A stretch of 32,689 nt of DNA from positions 1 to 32,689 of the forward strand of contig LVAA01000090.1 of NCBI GenBank assembly GCA_001603955.1, in the 5' to 3' direction. Below are positions 1-7,948 of this stretch, piece by piece. The position numbers and the translations under genes were made by a program. Source of the DNA: Syntrophobacterales bacterium Delta_02. Its GTDB lineage: Bacteria > Desulfobacterota > Syntrophorhabdia > Syntrophorhabdales > Syntrophorhabdaceae. The notes under the pieces are model-generated. The model ran no database searches. It saw only the letters and a program-made list of their open reading frames with translations, and had not been told where the DNA came from. Positions within the stretch are counted from its first letter, which is position 1; each line of letters starts with the position of its first letter.

Positions 1-90
1 GAAAACAGCCCTTCGGGGAAGGACGGAGAAGGCCGTTGTTAACCACCGTAAATCATTGGTAAACGTTTATTTGTATTTATTAGAATTAGC

Positions 91-120
91 TTGACAGGCG
101 AAAAGTGCTTTTGCTAAGAT
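91..120 (+). promoter_or_regulatory. Predicted sigma-70 promoter of the acyl-CoA dehydrogenase operon
   Basis: A perfect -35 box TTGACA (91-96) is followed after 18 bases by TAAGAT (115-120). The 30 bases upstream are very AT-rich, like an UP element. The expected start near 127 would give a leader of about 57 bases. GCTAA half-sites lie at 113-117 and 127-131, with an inverted copy AATTAGC at 84-90, so a repressor may act here. The first 90 bases hold no gene I can recognise. Confidence 0.6.
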
Positions 121-183
121 AAGTTTGCTAATTGTTTCACAATATTGCACCACAAAATACCGTCAAAGAAAGGAGAGAAAAAT

Positions 184-1338
184 ATGGATTTCAAGATTTC
201 CGATGAACTCGAGTCAATGCGTAAAATGGCCTATGAATTTGGTGTGAAAAATATCAAACCCACGATGGAAGAAGACGAGAAAGAGCATAAATATCGTCCC
301 GAGATCATGAAGAAGATGGGTGATCAGGGCATGTTCGCCTGCCTGGCACCCGAGAAGTTCGGTGGTCTGGGACTGGAAGAGGGCAACATGGCGGCTACCC
401 TCATGGCGATAGAGCTCGCACGGGTCAGCCCGTCATGGGGTCTTCCTTTCAACCTTCAGATGAACGGTCCGCAGAACGTTCTTTTGAAATATGGTACAGA
501 AGAACAGAAAGAACAGTTCCTTCCGGGCCTTATCGCGGCCACAAGCGGTGGATGCTTTGCCATCACGGAGCCCAATTCAGGGTCCGACGTGGCCAGCATG
601 AAGACGACGGCAACGGAAGTCGATGACGGTTTTATTCTTAACGGGTCGAAGACCTGGATCTCGGGCGTACCTTACTGCGGTTGCGGTGTCGTGTATGCGA
701 TGACCGACAAGGCGGCGAAGCACAAAGGCATGTCCGCTTTCTTCATCGATTTCAATACCCCCGGCGTTGTTCAGAGGGCCATCACGACGAAGCTTGGCCT
801 CCACTGCGCACCGACGGGCGAGATCTTCTTCGAGGAAGCGAAGATTCCGAAGAGTGCCCTTCTCGGCAAGCTGGGACAGGGGTTCGCCATTTGCATGACG
901 ATGCTCAACTATACCCGTTTGAGTTCAGCGGCAAGGGCGGTGGGCGTGGCGGAAAGCTGCATCGAAGAGGCTTGCAAGTACGCAAACGAAAGGGAACAGT
1001 TCGGCCAGCCGATAGGCCAGTTCCAGATGGTCCAGGAACAGATCGGCCGTATGTCCGTCGAGCACGAGGCAGCGAAGCTTCTCGTTCTGAGGTGCGCGTG
1101 GCAGAAGGACCAGGGAATGAACAACACTCTTGAGACCTCGATGGCCAAGTATTATGCGGCTGAGTCAGCGAACTTCTGCGCCTCCGAAGCAGTTAAGATC
1201 TTCGGGTCTTACGGGTTCTCCTCCGAGTATCCTGTCGAGAGGTACCTGAGGGATGCGAAGTCGTATCAGATCGTCGAAGGAACGTCGAACGTCCAGAAGA
1301 TGATCATAGCCCAGTTTGCCCTGGGATACAGAAAGTAA
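184..1338 (+). CDS. Acyl-CoA dehydrogenase
   Basis: This is a 384-residue FAD-dependent acyl-CoA dehydrogenase, the normal length for the family. It should oxidise an acyl-CoA to the 2,3-enoyl-CoA and pass electrons to an electron-transfer flavoprotein. Seen: the family signature ITEPNSGSD (about 127-135), the region NEREQFGQPIGQFQ (268-281), and VEGT near the C-terminus, whose Glu365 is at the usual catalytic-base position. The ATG at 184 is preferred because AAGGAGAG lies 6 bases before it; a TTG at 145 is in frame but has no ribosome site. A biotin carrier and an Fe-S activator follow, which suggests anaerobic dicarboxyl- or aromatic-CoA catabolism. A glutaryl-CoA dehydrogenase is possible, but where human GCDH has the carboxylate-binding Arg94 I align a Gly by eye, so the substrate is left open. 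Confidence 0.93.
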   Translation: MDFKISDELESMRKMAYEFGVKNIKPTMEEDEKEHKYRPEIMKKMGDQGMFACLAPEKFGGLGLEEGNMAATLMAIELARVSPSWGLPFNLQMNGPQNVLLKYGTEEQKEQFLPGLIAATSGGCFAITEPNSGSDVASMKTTATEVDDGFILNGSKTWISGVPYCGCGVVYAMTDKAAKHKGMSAFFIDFNTPGVVQRAITTKLGLHCAPTGEIFFEEAKIPKSALLGKLGQGFAICMTMLNYTRLSSAARAVGVAESCIEEACKYANEREQFGQPIGQFQMVQEQIGRMSVEHEAAKLLVLRCAWQKDQGMNNTLETSMAKYYAAESANFCASEAVKIFGSYGFSSEYPVERYLRDAKSYQIVEGTSNVQKMIIAQFALGYRK

Positions 1339-1370
1339 TTATAGTCAGTCAATCCTGAAGGAGGTAACGT

Positions 1371-1586
1371 ATGGCTACTGAAGTAACATGTCCTATGGTT
1401 GGAAAGATCGTGAAAGTTGATGTCAAAGTTGGCGACAAGGTGAACGAGGACGATCAGGTCGCTATCCTCGAGGCAATGAAAATGGAAATGCCGATCGTTT
1501 CCCCGGCATCAGGAACCGTGAAGGAGATCCTGGTTCAGGCCGGTCAGGAGGTGGAAGCGGATACGGTCATCGCAACTTTGGAATAG
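1371..1586 (+). CDS. Biotin/lipoyl carrier protein (biotinyl domain)
   Basis: A 71-residue protein consisting only of a biotinyl-attachment domain. It has the canonical EAMKME motif with Lys37 as the predicted biotinylation site and a second conserved half (SPASGTVKEILV) that completes the beta-barrel. It would carry carboxyl groups for a biotin-dependent carboxylase or Na+-pumping decarboxylase. Unlike the usual GcdC or oxaloacetate decarboxylase subunits it has no Ala/Pro-rich linker and no extra N-terminal domain. A near-perfect Shine-Dalgarno AAGGAGGT (1358-1365) lies 5 bases before the ATG. It sits 32 bases after the acyl-CoA dehydrogenase in the same operon. No carboxyltransferase or decarboxylase subunit is in the window, so its partner is unknown. 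Confidence 0.92.
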   Translation: MATEVTCPMVGKIVKVDVKVGDKVNEDDQVAILEAMKMEMPIVSPASGTVKEILVQAGQEVEADTVIATLE

Positions 1587-1613
1587 CGCAAAAACAAAAA
1601 GGGGGAGAAGCTT

Positions 1614-2393
1614 ATGTTAGTTGCCGGGATAGATATAGGTTCAATTACAACTGAAGCTCTGCTTCTCGATAAGGATAAGGGAATATTGGGTTATACCATC
1701 CTTCAGACGGGTGCTGATTCCAAGAAGACGGCTGAAATGGCGCTTGAGAAAGTGCTCGCCTATCCAGGCAAAAGCCCTTCAGATGTATCCTATATTGTAG
1801 CAACCGGATGCGGCAGAAAAAGAGCGGCCTTTGCGAAGCAGGCGGTCACCGAGATCACATGCATAGCGAAAGGCGTCAACCATCTTTTTCCGCAGGCAAG
1901 AACGATCATCGATATCGGCGGCCAGGATACGAAGGTCATAAGAATTGATGAGAAAGGCCGCGTTGTTGAGTTCGAAATGAACGACAAATGCGCTGCCGGG
2001 ACCGGGAGGTTCATTGAGGTCATGGCCAAGGCGCTCAACGTGGAACTCGACAGGATCGGCGATATATCGCTGAAACACAAGAAGGAAGTGACGATTAGCA
2101 GTATCTGCACGGTTTTTGCAGAGTCGGAGGTGATATCCCTCGTCAGCGAGGGCGAGGAGCTTGAGGATATCCTTTATGGTATCCATAAGGCCATCGCCGA
2201 CAGGACGATGGGGCTCATCAACAGACTTGGCGGCATCCAGAACGATGTCATCATGGCAGGGGGCGTCGCCAAGAACATTGGCGTGGTAAAGGCCCTGGAA
2301 GCAGCGCTCGGCACACAGCTCAAGATACATGTGGAGCCGCAGATCGTCGGGTCGCTCGGTGCCGCGATCATCGCGATGGAGAAGTCAGCATAA
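1614..2393 (+). CDS. HgdC/BadG-type activator ATPase ([4Fe-4S] CoA-enzyme activase)
   Basis: A 259-residue ASKHA-fold ATPase of the BadF/BadG/HgdC family. Members are homodimers with one bridging [4Fe-4S] cluster that use ATP to drive a low-potential electron into 2-hydroxyacyl-CoA dehydratases or benzoyl-CoA-type reductases. Seen: the phosphate-binding start GIDIGSITTE (5-14), the second phosphate loop DIGGQDTKVI (100-109), and the cluster ligands Cys126 (NDKCAAGTG) and Cys165 (SSICTVFAE), in register with Cys127 and Cys166 of Acidaminococcus HgdC. GGGGGAG precedes the ATG. It is the last gene before a strong terminator. Its dehydratase or reductase partner is not in the window, so it may serve an enzyme encoded elsewhere. 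Length and motifs fit a stand-alone activator. Confidence 0.93.
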   Translation: MLVAGIDIGSITTEALLLDKDKGILGYTILQTGADSKKTAEMALEKVLAYPGKSPSDVSYIVATGCGRKRAAFAKQAVTEITCIAKGVNHLFPQARTIIDIGGQDTKVIRIDEKGRVVEFEMNDKCAAGTGRFIEVMAKALNVELDRIGDISLKHKKEVTISSICTVFAESEVISLVSEGEELEDILYGIHKAIADRTMGLINRLGGIQNDVIMAGGVAKNIGVVKALEAALGTQLKIHVEPQIVGSLGAAIIAMEKSA

Positions 2394-2418
2394 GACGGCT
2401 GGAAATTGTGAACACGAA

Positions 2419-2451
2419 GGGGGCCGGGTCATCAGACCGGCCCCTTTTTTT
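2419..2451 (+). terminator. Rho-independent terminator after the activator gene
   Basis: A GC-rich stem (about 2420-2430 pairing with 2435-2444, one bulged G) with an ATCA loop is followed directly by seven T residues (2445-2451). It lies 26 bases after the activator stop and ends the plus-strand operon, which is convergent with the transporter genes. Confidence 0.85.
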
Positions 2452-2488
2452 ATCACGGGCGGATTGCCGCCCGTCCTTCTTCCTGCCT

Positions 2489-3529
2489 CTAGGCAGGGGC
2501 CAGTTTGAATCCTTTTTCCTCAAAGAACCGCCACGCGCCCGGGTGGTACGGCATAGATCTCAGGGATGCCCCGTTGACCATGTTGATGTTAAGCGCTTCC
2601 CTATGTGTCGCGGATAGCTCTTTCAGATGGTCAAAGATACACTTCACGATGTCGTATGCCAGTTCAGGGTTCATGTCCCTGTGGCAGACGAGAAGGTTGG
2701 GGACTGTCGAGACAGGCGTATCGCGGTTGACGCCTTGATAAACCTTCCCGGGAATGATAGACCTGTAATAGACGGGACCGTACTTTGCCTCCATCCCTGG
2801 AATAAGGTCATCGTGGCCAAGAAGGGCCATTGTAACCCCAGCGGATGATGCGAGGTCGAGGATGGACGAGGTGGGAACGCCGCCGGACCAGATATAGGCG
2901 TCGATCTTGCCATCCTTCAGTTCCCTGGCGCATCTGGACGGGCCCAGGGTCACCTTCTTGATATCTTCGCGAGGGTCCAACCCCGCGGCTTCAAGAAGGC
3001 GCAGAGCTATGACCTCTGTGCCGCTGCCTGGAATTCCGGTGGCGACTATCTTTCCCTTCAGGTCGGAAACACTTGCTATGCGGTTTTTTCCAAGGGTGAC
3101 CACATGTGTAAGGTTCGGGTAGAGGGCGGTAAGGACCGTGATCGGAAGAGCGCGCTCCTTGAAGGCGCCTCTGCCTTTGAAAGCATCGTACGCGGCGTCG
3201 CCCAGAACAAGACCGAGATCCGATCTCTTCGAGGCGATGGCTTTGCAGTTGTCGACGGAGCCGGTGGTTACCTCGAGCGCCGCCTCCATCCCGCAATATC
3301 TTGTCAGGGTGGCGGCAATCCCTCCGCCGATTGCGAAATAGAGACTTCCCATGGGTCCCGAGGCGAGGGAAAGGCGTCTGGTTGGGAGGGCGAATGTTGT
3401 CTCCCCGATTCCGAGCAACATGGCGCTGGCCAGCAGGGCGGTAGACTTGAGAAAATCTCGCCTGGTGACCTTGTCATGTCCCTCGGGACCCCGGTTGGTG
3501 TGCGTGCCGATCGGTCTTCGTTCCATCAT
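2489..3529 (-). CDS. TAXI-family TRAP substrate-binding protein with a Tat signal
   Basis: A 346-residue periplasmic binding protein of the TAXI family, which delivers a substrate (often an organic acid) to a TRAP permease. The N-terminus has a twin-arginine signal (TRRDFLKS followed by a hydrophobic stretch and a TFA-type cleavage site). The mature part opens with the family-typical LASGPMGSLYFAIGGGIA, and IPGSGTEV and GGVPTSSILDL are further TAXI hallmarks. It is the last gene of the transporter operon, 28 bases after the permease stop. I chose the ATG at 3529 because GGGAG lies 7 bases upstream; an earlier in-frame TTG at 3574 would overlap the permease. It is a diverged paralogue of the binding protein at 5523-6482, which instead has a Sec signal, so the two may bind different ligands. 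Confidence 0.9.
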   Translation of the reverse strand: MMERRPIGTHTNRGPEGHDKVTRRDFLKSTALLASAMLLGIGETTFALPTRRLSLASGPMGSLYFAIGGGIAATLTRYCGMEAALEVTTGSVDNCKAIASKRSDLGLVLGDAAYDAFKGRGAFKERALPITVLTALYPNLTHVVTLGKNRIASVSDLKGKIVATGIPGSGTEVIALRLLEAAGLDPREDIKKVTLGPSRCARELKDGKIDAYIWSGGVPTSSILDLASSAGVTMALLGHDDLIPGMEAKYGPVYYRSIIPGKVYQGVNRDTPVSTVPNLLVCHRDMNPELAYDIVKCIFDHLKELSATHREALNINMVNGASLRSMPYHPGAWRFFEEKGFKLAPA

Positions 3530-3557
3530 CTGCGGGCTCCCGTGACAGGGTTCTCTT

Positions 3558-5408
3558 CTATGATACCTCGACAAGCTTCCTTTTCCGGGAAGAGACCTGG
3601 TGTATTACCACGGGTATGAGCAGCGCAATGGCGATGATGTCCGTGGTCAAACGTGGTTCTATGAGGAGTATCGAGGTAGCGAAGAGAAGCACCCTCTCCC
3701 ATGTCGAGGTACTTGTCAGGAACCATCCGATCGTCGAACACGACAGGAGAAAGACACCCACTGAAGCGGTGAAGGCGACCCAGATGATGGACAGCGCCCC
3801 TCCGGACATCAGAAGGGCGGGATTGAAGACGAACATGTAAGGTATAATGAAAGCCGCCAATCCTATACGGCACGCCGTTACAGCGGTTTGCATGGGCGAA
3901 CTCTTGGCTATGGCCGAGCCGGCATAAGCGGCGAGGGCGACAGGAGGGGTGATCGCTGAAATGATCGCGAAATAGAAGACGAAGAGATGTGCGGAGAGAA
4001 CGCCTACACCCAGGTTCGTGAGGGCCGGGACGGCGAGGATTGCGCAGATAATATATGCCGCTGTGGTTGGCAGACCCATGCCCAGGATCAAGGACGCGAT
4101 CATGGCGAAGAAGAGAGTGAGGTAAAGGTTGCCCTGGGCCAAGGAGATGATGGCTCCCGAGAACTTCAGGCCGAGACCTGTAAGCGTGACAACGCCGACG
4201 ACAATGCCCGCGGCAGCGCACGCAGCGACCACGCTCAGGGCGCTCTTCGCGCCTGCCTCCAGGGCCCTGATGAAGCCCTTGAGATCGAGGCGTGTATCCT
4301 TCCTGATGGAACTGAGGATGATGGACGAGACGATCGCCCAGAACGCAGCAAAGGAAGGTGACGTGAGTTGAACCGCCAGAAGGTAAATGAGAACGAGAGC
4401 GGAGATTGCGAGATATCCGCGGCTCTTTAAAGTTCCGATGAAGGAGGGGACCTCGTGGGCCTGCAGGCCTTGAAGACCCACCCTCTGGGCTTCTTTGTGA
4501 ACGGAGGTGAAGAGGGCGATATAATAGAGCAAGCTCGGTATAATTGCCGCGATGCAGATCTTGAGATAGCTCTCCCCTGTCATTTCCGAGATGACGAACG
4601 CGGCCGCTCCCATGACCGGCGGGACGAGTTGACCTCCGCTTGAAGCAACCGCCTCAACCGAAGCGGCAAAATGAGGCGTATAACCGGTTCTCTTCATGAG
4701 AGGGATCGTATAGGTGCCGGTTCCAACGACATTCGCGACGGCGCTTCCCGAGATGGTACCGAAGAAGCTGCTGGAGATGACAGCCACCTTCGCCGGTCCA
4801 CCACGCGCCTTTCCCGCGATGGAATTCGCGATATTGATGAAGAAGTCACCAGTCTTTGTGGCTTCGAGAAAGGCCCCGAATATAACGAAGAGGATAACGA
4901 AAGTTGCCGAGACCCCGATCGGCACCCCGTATATACCCTCGAGCGTTGTGTACATGTGGCTGGATATCCGTTCAATATCGTAACCCCTGTGCGCAATGGC
5001 CTCGGGAAGGTATGGACCGAAGTAGGCATAAAGGAGGAACAGGGCCGCCACGATCACCAGCGCGAGTCCGATGACCCTCCGTGTCATCTCAAGCACAAGA
5101 AGGATCGTCAGGACACCGAAGACGACGTCGGGCATGGTGGGAAGCCCGGCTCTGTCCACCAGGGCATCCATGTTCAGTATTATGTAGGCGCCGCTGGCGA
5201 GACTCGCGAGCGCGAGCAGGATGTCGAACACGGAGATCTTCTTGCCCTTCAGTACGGGATAGGATAGGAAGGTGATGAGGAAACCGAAGGTGAGGTGCAC
5301 AACCCTCTGAGACCAGGGGTCAAGGCTGCCGAAACAACCTGTGTACAGGTGGAAGAGAGACATACAAACGGCAAAGAGCGTTGCAGCGATAGCGATCGTT
5401 TTTCCCAT
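3558..5408 (-). CDS. TRAP transporter fused permease (DctQM, 4TM/12TM)
   Basis: A 616-residue, very hydrophobic membrane protein in which the small (DctQ-like) and large (DctM-like) TRAP subunits form one chain, as is usual for TAXI-type systems. The N-terminal third carries the short helical bundle (IAIAATLFAVCMSLF and the helices after it). The remainder has the large-subunit hallmarks SGSAVANVVGTGTYTIPLMK, GQLVPPVMGAAAF, GMGLPTTAAYI and SAITPPVALAAY. It should import a carboxylate by Na+ or H+ symport in the inner membrane. The ATG at 5408 has GAGGGA 7 bases upstream and is preferred over the ATG at 5414, where spacing would be too short. Binding-protein genes lie on both sides in the same direction. 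Confidence 0.95.
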   Translation of the reverse strand: MGKTIAIAATLFAVCMSLFHLYTGCFGSLDPWSQRVVHLTFGFLITFLSYPVLKGKKISVFDILLALASLASGAYIILNMDALVDRAGLPTMPDVVFGVLTILLVLEMTRRVIGLALVIVAALFLLYAYFGPYLPEAIAHRGYDIERISSHMYTTLEGIYGVPIGVSATFVILFVIFGAFLEATKTGDFFINIANSIAGKARGGPAKVAVISSSFFGTISGSAVANVVGTGTYTIPLMKRTGYTPHFAASVEAVASSGGQLVPPVMGAAAFVISEMTGESYLKICIAAIIPSLLYYIALFTSVHKEAQRVGLQGLQAHEVPSFIGTLKSRGYLAISALVLIYLLAVQLTSPSFAAFWAIVSSIILSSIRKDTRLDLKGFIRALEAGAKSALSVVAACAAAGIVVGVVTLTGLGLKFSGAIISLAQGNLYLTLFFAMIASLILGMGLPTTAAYIICAILAVPALTNLGVGVLSAHLFVFYFAIISAITPPVALAAYAGSAIAKSSPMQTAVTACRIGLAAFIIPYMFVFNPALLMSGGALSIIWVAFTASVGVFLLSCSTIGWFLTSTSTWERVLLFATSILLIEPRLTTDIIAIALLIPVVIHQVSSRKRKLVEVS

Positions 5409-5442
5409 TGTCATTTCCCTCGCGTCTTAAAATAGGGTCTGC

Positions 5443-5479
5443 GGAAAATAGAAGAGGAACCGGCTCTTGCCGGTTCCTC
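5443..5479 (-). terminator. Intercistronic hairpin between binding protein and permease
   Basis: A perfect 11-bp stem (5454-5464 pairing with 5469-5479, loop of 4) lies between the first binding-protein gene and the permease. On the minus strand it is followed by the T-rich run TTCTATTTTCC. It probably works as a partial terminator or RNA-end stabiliser that raises binding-protein expression over that of the permease. Confidence 0.6.
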
Positions 5480-5522
5480 CCGTCTAGCGTATTCCAGATA
5501 TTGCAGACATTGTCTGGGCCGT

Positions 5523-6482
5523 CTACTTCACTACGCCAATTTCCTTATAGTATTTCAAGGCTCCGGGATGTATGGGGATTGGACTGTTCGTGGCGGAGGC
5601 CTTTGGTGTGGTGTATTCCGCGATCTTGTGCGTGTTGACGAGTGTCTTATGGTTCTCGAAGACCGCCTTTGTCACCTGGTACACCAGATCGTCCGGGGTA
5701 TCCTTATGACAGACGACGGAGTTCCAGACGGACACGGAAAGGATCTCTTCCGTTTGTCCTTTATATGTGTTCTTTGGAAGGGTTATCCTCCCGTAGAACG
5801 GATAGGTCTTGACCACTTTCGCGACATCTTCCTCCGTGAAGGGTATGAAGCGCAGTTGATGGGTCGTGGAAAGGTCGATTATAGATGATGTGGGAGGTGC
5901 CACGTCCCAGATACCCACGTCGATGATGCCGTCCTTCAACTGTGTCGAGTTTTCGGAGAATGAAAGCCTGTAGACCTTCATATCGGAATACTTTATCCCG
6001 AGCAAGGGGAGAATGAGGTTTGTCTTGTATTCCGTTCCGCTTCCCGGAGCGCCGACGGAAACCTTCTTTCCCTTGAGGTCGGCCAGTTTTTTCACAGGAT
6101 ATTTTTGCAGGGTAACGATGTGATAGACGTGGGGATACATCTGAAATACAGTCCGGATCGCATCTATCTTGTGACCCTTGAACTTGCCTTCACCCGTGTA
6201 TGCCTGATAGACGGTGTCGTTCATGGCCAGGGCGAATGTCACATCTTTCTTGCCGACGAGACGAATGTTCTCGACGGATGCTCCCGTGACCTCGGCCGTG
6301 GCCTTCACGTTAGGAACCTTCTGGTTGATTATCTCGGCCAGGGTTCCACCGTACGGATAGTAAACCCCCCCGGTACCGCCGGTGGCGACGACGATTCTTT
6401 TTGCCTGCTGGGCGTCAGCATGTAGTGTGAGAGCGAAGACCAGCGCGAACGCTAAGACGATAATCCACAACCTTTTTCCCAT
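5523..6482 (-). CDS. TAXI-family TRAP substrate-binding protein with a Sec signal
   Basis: A 319-residue periplasmic solute-binding protein. It begins with a classic Sec signal peptide (Lys/Arg, then a hydrophobic core, with cleavage predicted after HADA near residue 24). The mature protein starts with RIVVATGGTGGVYYPYGG, the TAXI signature, and carries VGAPGSGTEYKTN and APPTSSIIDLS. It should capture a small organic acid for the TRAP permease encoded next. GGGGGTG precedes the ATG, and a good promoter lies 40-70 bases upstream. It is the first gene after that promoter, with a hairpin after it, which fits the high expression binding proteins need. The ligand cannot be told from sequence. Confidence 0.93.
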   Translation of the reverse strand: MGKRLWIIVLAFALVFALTLHADAQQAKRIVVATGGTGGVYYPYGGTLAEIINQKVPNVKATAEVTGASVENIRLVGKKDVTFALAMNDTVYQAYTGEGKFKGHKIDAIRTVFQMYPHVYHIVTLQKYPVKKLADLKGKKVSVGAPGSGTEYKTNLILPLLGIKYSDMKVYRLSFSENSTQLKDGIIDVGIWDVAPPTSSIIDLSTTHQLRFIPFTEEDVAKVVKTYPFYGRITLPKNTYKGQTEEILSVSVWNSVVCHKDTPDDLVYQVTKAVFENHKTLVNTHKIAEYTTPKASATNSPIPIHPGALKYYKEIGVVK

Positions 6483-6527
6483 AACAACACCCCCATGATT
6501 TACTTTTTGTAACGCGTGAATGTTTCC

Positions 6528-6556
6528 ATGGTATCCAGTTGCATTCTTCTTGTCAA
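6528..6556 (-). promoter_or_regulatory. Predicted sigma-70 promoter of the TAXI-TRAP genes
   Basis: On the minus strand a perfect TTGACA (6556-6551) is followed after 17 bases by TACCAT (6533-6528). The expected start near 6521 lies about 40 bases before the binding-protein ATG. The transporter can therefore be expressed apart from the upstream amidohydrolase and DUF1850 genes. Confidence 0.6.
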
Positions 6557-6665
6557 ACTAAAAATGTCAGAAAAAACGTCACAGTGCTTTGATAGGAAGA
6601 CAACCTTACGATTCTAATGGTGTTTTCCCATGGATGGGTCGCTTGTTGCCGGCCGGTTTGAACGG

Positions 6666-7145
6666 TTAGCTGCCGGATCTTATCTTCCAGCAGAGAAATC
6701 GGTACAGCGGACACTCCTGCACTTGAAGGGTAAAATGACTGTTTCCCCTTTCATTCAAGGCGTCAACGGGAATTCCCTTGATGGCCAGAGAAAAGTCCCT
6801 GCCTTCCGTGCTGAAGATGCGGATCGTGGACCATTTGCCGCGGGGAGTGGTATCGGCGATGCCATAGTACTCGAGAACCCCCTGGGAATCGGTGACCACC
6901 TTTGTCAGCAGGAACTGGCCATCGCGTATCTCAAGACGTTCCTCCACCGGCGCGTCGTATATGGAGTTGACGTGTGAGATCACCACGCTGTCACCGTCCC
7001 TGACAGACGTAAGATACACGACTTCCCCGTCGTCTGTCCGGAGAACGGCGTAACGCACATCGATCAGTCTCAGGGCACAGATACAAAGGAGAACAACGGT
7101 GAGGAGGGAAAGGAGGAACAGGGTCTTGCGGTGTCTGGTCTTCAA
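6666..7145 (-). CDS. DUF1850-like small anchored protein linked to the TAXI transporter
   Basis: A 159-residue protein with one N-terminal hydrophobic segment (TLFLLSLLTVVLLCICALRL, about 8-27), a predicted signal anchor with the rest in the periplasm. The remainder (LRTDDGEVVYLTSVRDGDSVVISHVNS, then VEERLEIRDGQFLLTKVV) resembles the DUF1850 family, whose members are typically encoded beside TAXI-TRAP transporters; the role is unknown. It starts with TTG, and the sequence TTGA overlaps this start with the TGA stop of the upstream amidohydrolase, so the two are probably translationally coupled. No separate ribosome site is seen. The family call is from pattern memory and moderately sure. Confidence 0.75.
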   Translation of the reverse strand: MKTRHRKTLFLLSLLTVVLLCICALRLIDVRYAVLRTDDGEVVYLTSVRDGDSVVISHVNSIYDAPVEERLEIRDGQFLLTKVVTDSQGVLEYYGIADTTPRGKWSTIRIFSTEGRDFSLAIKGIPVDALNERGNSHFTLQVQECPLYRFLCWKIRSGS

Positions 7146-7879
7146 AGCGGAAGCCGGGCCAGGCGAATGGCGTTTTGTGATAGTATAAGCTCCTTGTCGC
7201 GATGATCGAGCGAGAGGCCTGTGACCTTTGCCAGTTCGTTTTTCATCGTGCCGAAAGGAACGTCGGACCCGAAGAGAACGCGCTCGGGACCTATGGTCCG
7301 GACGAACTCGAAGATCGTATCCTTCGAGCCGAGAGCGGTATCGAAGTATATGTTCCCGTTGTTCCTGAACGCCTCGAGAAAATCAAGGGGTGAACCGCCG
7401 AGGAGACCGAGGTGGGGGATGATGAGCGTGACGTCCGGGAACATGTCTGCAAAGGTTTTCGTGAATTTCAGCTCTTCTTCGAATATGACGGGTTTGCCCG
7501 TGTTCCTGATCTTTTCCGCGAGCTCAGGCAGCGCCGGGTCTGAGAGGACGCTGTAATTTGAGGCCGAGTCCTGCCAGCCTCGCATCCAGTGCCATTTCCC
7601 GCCAAAGTAGGCGCCGGGGATCGGATCGAAGCCATCCGTGTCGTAGTTCTCCCTGATGTAGTGATAGGGGAAGAAGCTGTCAATGCTCCGGGACTCCTCG
7701 AGGATGCGGGCGTTGATCGCGTTGTTTTCGATTGCCGTTGAGGGGAAGGGTATGATAATAACGTAATCGACACCCGATTCCTTTTGCTGGCCCAGGAGGC
7801 CGGCGGTGGTCACGTTTATGCCCATTGAGGAGGAGGGTCCCCAGTGTGAATGACTGTCGATAATGAGATCGAAATCCAT
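7142..7879 (-). CDS. Metal-dependent hydrolase, amidohydrolase-2 family
   Basis: A 245-residue TIM-barrel hydrolase of the amidohydrolase-2 (ACMSD-like) group, which includes hydrolases and non-oxidative decarboxylases. Seen: the metal-binding HxH in IIDSHSHWG (His10 and His12), a strand-end His in TLIIPHLGLLGG, and the late catalytic Asp in VLFGSDVPFG. The ATG at 7879 is chosen because homologues start just before the HxH strand; an in-frame ATG at 7921 would add 14 residues unlike the family. Neither start has a clear ribosome site. It is coupled to the DUF1850-like gene and lies upstream of a TAXI-TRAP importer, so it may act on the imported compound. It diverges from the Nudix gene at 7949. 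The substrate is unknown. Confidence 0.85.
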   Translation of the reverse strand: MDFDLIIDSHSHWGPSSSMGINVTTAGLLGQQKESGVDYVIIIPFPSTAIENNAINARILEESRSIDSFFPYHYIRENYDTDGFDPIPGAYFGGKWHWMRGWQDSASNYSVLSDPALPELAEKIRNTGKPVIFEEELKFTKTFADMFPDVTLIIPHLGLLGGSPLDFLEAFRNNGNIYFDTALGSKDTIFEFVRTIGPERVLFGSDVPFGTMKNELAKVTGLSLDHRDKELILSQNAIRLARLPL

Positions 7880-7948
7880 GTGTGCATGATGATTACCACA
7901 TGGGGGTGTCTTTGTAAACATCTATGAGAGAAGGGGAGGTAAGGGAGG

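Noticed and set aside
1..90. Possible 3' end of an upstream gene at the left edge
   Set aside because: Two frames stay open for about 40-90 bases, but no motif or terminator allows a call.
2455..2474. Hairpin of 8 bp after the Tat-type TAXI gene as a minus-strand terminator
   Set aside because: The stem is perfect, but on the minus strand it is followed by GATAAAAAAA, not a T tract.
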